Shown: piece after piece, positions 58,839 through 64,000 of the stretch
How positions within the stretch are numbered: position 1 is the stretch's first letter
How the letters are laid out: every line of letters begins with the position of its first letter
Position numbers and translations under genes: made by a program
The notes under the pieces: generated by a model
Databases searched by the model: none
The model's input: the letters and a program-made list of their open reading frames with translations, nothing else
Told to the model about the DNA's origin: nothing
Source of the DNA: HGM11367 sp964600435
GTDB taxonomy: Bacteria > Bacillota > Clostridia > Christensenellales > UBA1242
Length of the DNA: 64,000 nucleotides
Assembly: GCA_964600435.1 (NCBI GenBank)
Contig: CAZRJB010000002.1
Coordinates: 1-64,000, forward strand
Direction of reading: 5' to 3'

Positions 58839-60224
58839 TCAACACATTTTGGCAACATTTTTAGCCATATCAAATATATCTCCAGCACCAAGAAACAAAA
58901 CGCCATAGCCACAATTTATTTTGTTTAATATATATTTAACTGCATTTTTTTTGTTTTTGATATATGTGGCATTTGAACCAACATTTTTGCAAAGATATGC
59001 TGCCGAGCCTTTATATTGATACTTTTCTCGTGCCGAATATGTTGGTATTATCAATAGTTCATCCGCACACTTAAGCACTTGAATAAAATTGTTAAAAAGA
59101 GTTTTTGTTCTTGAATATGTGTGTGGTTGAAAAACAACCAAAAGTTTGTTTGTGTAAAAATTTTTTGTTTCTTGAATTGCCGAAGCAATTTCATCCGGAT
59201 GATGAGCATAGTCATGAACAATAAATTTTTTGCCATGCAAAAACTGATATCTTCTTTCCACTCCACAAAACTTTGACAAAGCAATAGAAATATCTTTTTT
59301 GCTTATTTTTAAAACATAGCAAGTTGCAACACAAGCAAGAGCATTTAAAACATTATGTTTGCCAATTAGGTTAAGGTTTATATGCACAAAAAACTTGTTG
59401 TTTTTATAGCAATCAAAAGTATATTTACCATTTTTTAGCATTTTGACGTTTTTTGCTGTAAAGTTTGCATCATTTAGCCCAAAAGTAACCTTGTTTTTAT
59501 GTTCAATTTTAAAATCTTTGTTAACAACAATTATGTCTGATTGTTGAGCAAATTTGTTAAATGAAGACACAACATTTTTATAAGTTTTAAAATAATCTAA
59601 GTGTTCTGGCGCAACATTTAAAACAACCCCAATTGTTGGTGAAAACTCTAAAAAACTATCTTTATATTCGCATGCTTCACAAACCATGTATTGGTTTGAA
59701 TTATAGCAATAATTTTTTTTGCTCTCAACCAAATTGCCACCCAAATGCAAACTAGGCTGTTTTTTTGCCTGATGCAAAACGCTATATATTAAAGCAGTTG
59801 TTGTTGTTTTTCCATGAGCACCAGAAATGCAAATTTTTGTTTTGTATTGCTTTAAAACAATTGCCAAAAACTTGGCTCTTGACATTGTTGGAATGTTTTT
59901 TTGTTTTGCCTCCACCACTTCGGCACTGTTTTCTGTTGCGTTTGAATAGACAATTAAATTTGCATCTGAAATGTTTGTTGCATTGTGCGAGTAAAAAACG
60001 TTGATGCCAAAACCTTGCAAGTGTTTTGTTACCGAAGAACAATTGCAATCGCTTCCCGAAACCCTAAAACCAATATCTTTTGCAAAAATTGCAAGCGAAC
60101 TCATGCTAACACCACCAATTCCAACAAAGAAAATATGTTCAACCTGACAAAAAATTGGGTTGCAGTTTGCCATTTCAATTTTTAACTTGTTTAAATCATT
60201 TTTGCAGTTTTTTACTTGTTTCAC
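58839..60224 (-). CDS. murC: UDP-N-acetylmuramate--L-alanine ligase
   Basis: Adds L-Ala to UDP-MurNAc. The 461 residues match MurC. The N-terminal UDP site is FFVGIGGVSMSSLA (about 32-45). The ATP P-loop is SGAHGKTTTTALI (about 134-146). Marks DYAHHPDEI (about 340-348) and VVFQPHTYSRTKTL (about 363-376) follow. The start is uncertain: GTG at 60224 or ATG at 60173, neither with a ribosome site. It is divergent from spoVG. Confidence 0.93.
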   Translation of the reverse strand: MKQVKNCKNDLNKLKIEMANCNPIFCQVEHIFFVGIGGVSMSSLAIFAKDIGFRVSGSDCNCSSVTKHLQGFGINVFYSHNATNISDANLIVYSNATENSAEVVEAKQKNIPTMSRAKFLAIVLKQYKTKICISGAHGKTTTTALIYSVLHQAKKQPSLHLGGNLVESKKNYCYNSNQYMVCEACEYKDSFLEFSPTIGVVLNVAPEHLDYFKTYKNVVSSFNKFAQQSDIIVVNKDFKIEHKNKVTFGLNDANFTAKNVKMLKNGKYTFDCYKNNKFFVHINLNLIGKHNVLNALACVATCYVLKISKKDISIALSKFCGVERRYQFLHGKKFIVHDYAHHPDEIASAIQETKNFYTNKLLVVFQPHTYSRTKTLFNNFIQVLKCADELLIIPTYSAREKYQYKGSAAYLCKNVGSNATYIKNKKNAVKYILNKINCGYGVLFLGAGDIFDMAKNVAKMC

Positions 60225-60257
60225 AACAATATATATGAAAAAATATATTAAATTGTT

Positions 60258-60285
60258 TTGAAATTTTAAAAGTATATGCTAAAAT
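60258..60285 (+). promoter_or_regulatory. Promoter of spoVG
   Basis: TTGAAA and TAAAAT with a 16-base spacer. A short direct repeat TATGCTAAA follows at 60275 and 60290. In Bacillus spoVG is under sigma H; no clear sigma H site was found. Confidence 0.4.
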
Positions 60286-60333
60286 ATGTATGCTAAAGTA
60301 AATTAGTAATTAAAAAAAGGAAGGTACAAAAAC

Positions 60334-60597
60334 TTGAAAATTTCAGACATTAGAATCAGACTTGTTGACAAAGAAGACAGCAAACTTAAAGCAGTTGCTT
60401 CCATAACAATTGATGATTGCTTTGTTGTGCACGACATTAAAGTGATTGAAGGAAAAGACGGTTTCTTTATTTCTATGCCATCTAAAAAAACTCCAGATGG
60501 AGAATATAAAGACATTGTTCATCCAATCAACACAGAAACTCGTGAATCAATTTCTGCACAAATTATTGAAGCTTTTAAATCTGCACCAAGAGAATAG
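60334..60597 (+). CDS. spoVG: SpoVG
   Basis: A small RNA/DNA-binding regulator of sporulation and surface genes. The 87 residues match the family: KISDIRIRLVDKEDSKLKA (about 2-20), then FVVHDIKVIEGKDGFFISMP (about 30-49) and a C-terminal RESISAQIIEAF. The start codon is TTG, 9 bases after AAGGAAGG. There is no ATG that would keep the conserved N-terminus. It is monocistronic. Confidence 0.95.
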   Translation: MKISDIRIRLVDKEDSKLKAVASITIDDCFVVHDIKVIEGKDGFFISMPSKKTPDGEYKDIVHPINTETRESISAQIIEAFKSAPRE

Positions 60598-60665
60598 TTT
60601 TTTAAAATGTTACAAATGCTTTGTTGGCAAAAAAGTTCATTTTAAACAATTTTAGGTTTGCAGTT

Positions 60666-60705
60666 AAAAAAAACCAACACCAAAAATTTTGGTGTTGGTT
60701 TTTTT
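60666..60705. terminator. Bidirectional terminator of spoVG and the GLUG protein gene
   Basis: A perfect 18-bp inverted repeat (AAAAAAACCAACACCAAA and its complement) with a 4-base loop lies between the convergent genes. Confidence 0.9.
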
Positions 60706-60754
60706 GATTAAGAGATTTGATTAAACAACATTATGAACCAGCTGAAGTTGATGA

Positions 60755-63700
60755 TTATTGTGTAATTGTTATTGGTGTAATTTGCTCAGGTATAACTGTG
60801 TCACTGTTTGTTACAACTTTTTTTGTTAGTAAAATCTTTAAGTCGCTCTCAGTCATACAGATTTTATCCTGCCAGAGCACAATTTCTCTGTTTATCCCGC
60901 TTTCATTTGTGTTAACTCCTTTATATGTTTCAAAAAACACTTCAAGGTCAGAAAGCAATGTTAATTCTATTTTTACATCTGTTTCTAAGGTAAAACCAAC
61001 CACATTGTTTTTGAATGTTTTTTCATTCCCTGCAACCAAACCGATTTGTTGAATGTTTTCAAAAGAATAGGTTGGAATGTTTTCGCCAACAGATTCACTT
61101 ACATAAGAGAAGTACAATTTGTTTGTTTCTGAAACCTCTTCTGCATTGATGTAAGTTTTTTCACCAACAAAATTAATTTTTGTTGTTTCTGTGATAGTAT
61201 TAGTTTCTTTTGTACAACCGAAAATTCCGCCAACATAGTAAGACCCCATAAGTGCCAAACCTGTTGATTTGTTGTAATCTATTTTTCCTTGTTCTTTGTA
61301 AACTGTGTTTCCTATGCTAACATTTCCAACTTTTACACCTTCAGCATAGCCAACAATTCCGCCAACATAACGAGCAATGTATGGGTTGTGAACTTTTAGA
61401 TGCTGGTCTTCTTGCACGCCTAAAATGTGAGCGCCAACAACCGAATAGCCGTCTAATGAATTTAGTCCGTCAATTTTTGCACCTTTTGCATAGCCAGCAA
61501 CACCACCAATTGAAACTGGGGTTATTGGATAACAAGTAAATGCATTGTAGTTTATAATTTTTGAATTTATTGAGAAATTATTAACTTCTCCTTTAATTTC
61601 ACCTGCAACATAACCTGCAAAGGCATATGCTTCAACCGAATTGTCAAACGAGTTCAAATTAAGGTTAAAGTTTGAAACTTTAGCAATTCCACCAATTCCA
61701 CCAAACATTAAACCTGAAATCATTGCAAATGTTTTTGCATTTTCGCCAACACTTGCTTGAGTTATGTTTGCAACACCGCCAACATAGCCAACTAAAGAAC
61801 CAGAATAAGAAACCTGACCTCCGTTGGAATTAATCTCAGAAAATTGAATTAGCCTTAACAATCCTTCCACATTGGTTTTGTTTGTTGTTAAAGCGGTTGA
61901 ATTGTAATGAGATGCTTTAACCGAAATGTTTGAATAAATTAAACTTAAGAATGTTTCATCTGTTGTTCTTCCAAAAAGTCCGCCAACAATGTTTTTACCA
62001 ATAACAACCACATCTTCACCTAAAACGCTTACATTGGCAACACTTGCATTTATTGCTGTTCCAGCAATTGCTCCAACATATATGCTGTTTGGCAAATTGA
62101 TGTAATATGGCTCAAAAATTGTGTTTTTTAAGCAACTTATTTGAGACTCTTGACTGCCAATTGACGCAAAAAGTCCGGCTGACAAATTTGAAGTTATGGT
62201 GTTAACTGAATAACCAGAAATGCTAAAACCATTACCTTCATAATATCCAATTAAAGATTTATTGTATAAATTGCTTGAATATTTTTGTTCTTCTATGTAA
62301 TTTATGCTACAAATTTGCCTATAATATGAATATTCGCCGTTTAACTGATTGCAGTATGTTTCAAACTCGTTAACAGAAGAAATTAAATATGGATTGGTTT
62401 CGCTTCCTGGAGTTTGTGAACTTGAAGATGTTGTGTAAATATATTTGTCTGGATTATTCTTGTCAAAGTTTATGTCTAGTTGAGAGAAAGCAATAATGTT
62501 TGGAGAAACCAAATGAAGTCTTCTAGCAATATATTCACCATTTAATGCATTTTCGCCATCAACTTTTGTGCTGTATGTAAACATGTTAAACGATGTACTT
62601 GCTTCTTTTGTTGAATCAAACACATAAAACCAAACCCCTTGGGATTTTTTATTGTTTGTTACAAATGACTTTAATTTTGAATCTTGCTTGAATTGACCTG
62701 TTGAATCACAAACATTAAAGTCTGCAATGGAAAGTGGTTCAATTCCGTCAATCACTGAAACAATTTTGTTGTCGGTTTCGCTATAGGTGTAGTTTGTTTG
62801 CGATGTGTTGTAGTTTATTAAATTATCTTCAATCAAAAAGAAACAATCTTTAAAAATAACATTTTCTTCAGTTTGTTCATGAGATGCAACAAAACCATAG
62901 TTTAAGGTGTCTTGTTGTTTTAGTTTAGACAACGAGAACACTCTTGTTATTGTTCCGGATGTTGCTTTTGCAACAAAACCACTGCTTTCGTTTGTTGACA
63001 TAATTGGAATGTTTGAATAGCAATCCATAATGTCACCAGAATTTTCATAAACAAAACCTGCAACTTTTGTTGCTGTGTATATAATTTTTGATGCTTTTGA
63101 ATCGCTAGCAGCATAATCCGCATAAATTCTTTTTGAAGCTGAATTCATTAAACCTTCCACATAACACATTGCAATTGAGCCTGTGTTTCTACAAACAAAA
63201 CCTGCAGTTGTAATGTTTTCGTTTGTGGTTGAAGTTGTGTTGTGAATTCGTGAATTTTTAATATAAGAACTTGCAACATGCCCAACATTGTTTGCAACAA
63301 CGCCCGCAAGAGAAGCACCACTTGCTGTTAAGTTGCACTCAACTTGACAATTGGTTATGTCGCCATAGTTGTTTGCACAAAGCCCAGCAAAGAACGAATT
63401 TTCCATAACAACAATTGTGCTTAAAATGTCAACAGTTACAACGTTGGTTGATTTTATTGCGCAGTTGGTTATTATGCCGTTGTTTTCCGCAACCAAAAGT
63501 GCAATGTTTGCACCATTTGAACTTGTGTTGTTGTCCAAAACAATGTTCAAGTTGCCTAAAATTTCAATTGTAACATTTTTGATTATGTTTCCAGTTTTGT
63601 TTGTTTTAAACAAAGCAAAGTCCGAACTAGAATCCAAAGCAAAATTAATTGTTCCTGAAGAAATTTTAATTTTGTAACCATTTCCGTCAAACATTTTTGG

Positions 63701-64000
63701 AGAAACGGTTAACATTTGCAATTGAGATGGTGATATTGTTATGTCTGCAACTTGTCTATAGTATTCGTCGTCTTTCATTTCCAACATGTCGTTATAGTTA
63801 TAAATTGGAGTTGCGTTGTCGCTTGTTGTTGACAAATATGAATTAACTTCAAATTGATAACTTGTTAAAATGTCTGTTTCGGCAGGCTCCGAAATTGTTG
63901 GCACGCCTTCAATTGCATCAAGTTTATATTTAATAACAAAAGAGAAATTGCATGGAGATTGAACAAGTTTTGTTGTTATTGTTTGCCTGTTTAAAATAAA
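60755..64000 (-). CDS. Very large GLUG-repeat surface protein, N-terminus outside window
   Basis: The frame is open to the right edge, over 1,080 residues, with no start in the window, so the N-terminal signal is not seen. The middle and C-terminal parts hold many GLUG-type repeats of about 25-30 residues: VGAIAGTAINAS, VGGLFGRTTDE, YVGGIVGYAEG, YVGGIFGCTKE. The N-terminal visible part has similar beta-helix-like repeats (FVCRNTGSIAMCYVEG). Such repeats form beta-helices on adhesins and on secreted enzymes. No LPXTG or C-terminal membrane segment is present; it ends VIPEQITPITITQ. It is convergent with spoVG. Function not known. Confidence 0.85.
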   Translation of the reverse strand, partial: FILNRQTITTKLVQSPCNFSFVIKYKLDAIEGVPTISEPAETDILTSYQFEVNSYLSTTSDNATPIYNYNDMLEMKDDEYYRQVADITISPSQLQMLTVSPKMFDGNGYKIKISSGTINFALDSSSDFALFKTNKTGNIIKNVTIEILGNLNIVLDNNTSSNGANIALLVAENNGIITNCAIKSTNVVTVDILSTIVVMENSFFAGLCANNYGDITNCQVECNLTASGASLAGVVANNVGHVASSYIKNSRIHNTTSTTNENITTAGFVCRNTGSIAMCYVEGLMNSASKRIYADYAASDSKASKIIYTATKVAGFVYENSGDIMDCYSNIPIMSTNESSGFVAKATSGTITRVFSLSKLKQQDTLNYGFVASHEQTEENVIFKDCFFLIEDNLINYNTSQTNYTYSETDNKIVSVIDGIEPLSIADFNVCDSTGQFKQDSKLKSFVTNNKKSQGVWFYVFDSTKEASTSFNMFTYSTKVDGENALNGEYIARRLHLVSPNIIAFSQLDINFDKNNPDKYIYTTSSSSQTPGSETNPYLISSVNEFETYCNQLNGEYSYYRQICSINYIEEQKYSSNLYNKSLIGYYEGNGFSISGYSVNTITSNLSAGLFASIGSQESQISCLKNTIFEPYYINLPNSIYVGAIAGTAINASVANVSVLGEDVVVIGKNIVGGLFGRTTDETFLSLIYSNISVKASHYNSTALTTNKTNVEGLLRLIQFSEINSNGGQVSYSGSLVGYVGGVANITQASVGENAKTFAMISGLMFGGIGGIAKVSNFNLNLNSFDNSVEAYAFAGYVAGEIKGEVNNFSINSKIINYNAFTCYPITPVSIGGVAGYAKGAKIDGLNSLDGYSVVGAHILGVQEDQHLKVHNPYIARYVGGIVGYAEGVKVGNVSIGNTVYKEQGKIDYNKSTGLALMGSYYVGGIFGCTKETNTITETTKINFVGEKTYINAEEVSETNKLYFSYVSESVGENIPTYSFENIQQIGLVAGNEKTFKNNVVGFTLETDVKIELTLLSDLEVFFETYKGVNTNESGINREIVLWQDKICMTESDLKILLTKKVVTNSDTVIPEQITPITITQ

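Noticed and set aside
60755..61000. LPXTG sorting signal at the end of the GLUG protein
   Set aside because: The C-terminus has neither the motif nor a hydrophobic and basic tail.

Overview
This window is low-GC DNA (about 30% G+C by eye). It uses the standard code, has strong Shine-Dalgarno sites, and carries a spore-former's gene set: spoIIGA-sigE, sigG, spoVG, a DUF1540 protein and a collagen-like spore-surface type protein. With long-form HPF, McsA/McsB/ClpC, SpoIIGA and a GGGtGRT protein, this fits an uncultured, anaerobic, low-GC, spore-forming member of the Clostridia. The species cannot be named from the sequence. I see no phage, insertion sequence, CRISPR array or rRNA. One tRNA gene (Gln, UUG) is present.

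Layout. 1-3613: aspS (cut by the window edge), a candidate small RNA, tyrS and tRNA-Gln. 3986-6632: DUF11 protein, collagen-like protein and DUF421 membrane protein, a probable spore-surface island. 6740-9930: small membrane protein, a large lipoprotein and a secreted protein. 10083-16715: rpsT, holA-comEC, a small HTH protein and clpB with a CIRCE-like operator. 17038-20098: a repeat-bearing secreted protein whose promoter spacer holds a G8 tract, and a lipoprotein. 20372-24815: mcsA-mcsB-clpC then hpf, without ctsR and with a McsB that has lost its kinase signature. 24986-32399: rsfS, yhbY-obgE-nth, an M18 aminopeptidase, acpS and recX-yigZ. 32717-35359: two small proteins, then the IscU-like/GGGtGRT pair. 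35456-39523: dtd-mnmA, a TM2 protein, tpiA-pgk. 39646-46378: SPOR-like protein, PflX-type radical SAM protein, murI, uvrB, and small wHTH/membrane, Sel1-like and DUF975 proteins. 46525-53023: rplS and valS, each with a structured leader, an RluA-type pseudouridine synthase, an rRNA methyltransferase, a GNAT-like protein and a transglutaminase-fold protein. 53191-60597: sigG, sigE-spoIIGA, htrA-walJ-rplI, DUF1540, rpmE, murC, spoVG. 60755-64000: a very large GLUG-type surface protein cut by the right edge.

Much of the window is information-processing and stress housekeeping: translation factors, aminoacyl-tRNA synthetases, ribosome silencing and hibernation, and Clp chaperones. Between these lie species-specific exported proteins. 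The points most worth a second look are regulatory: a poly-G promoter spacer, four promoters placed so that transcription would begin at the start codon, attenuator-type leaders on valS and rplS, an htrA ribosome-binding site inside a hairpin, and an apparent pseudokinase McsB.
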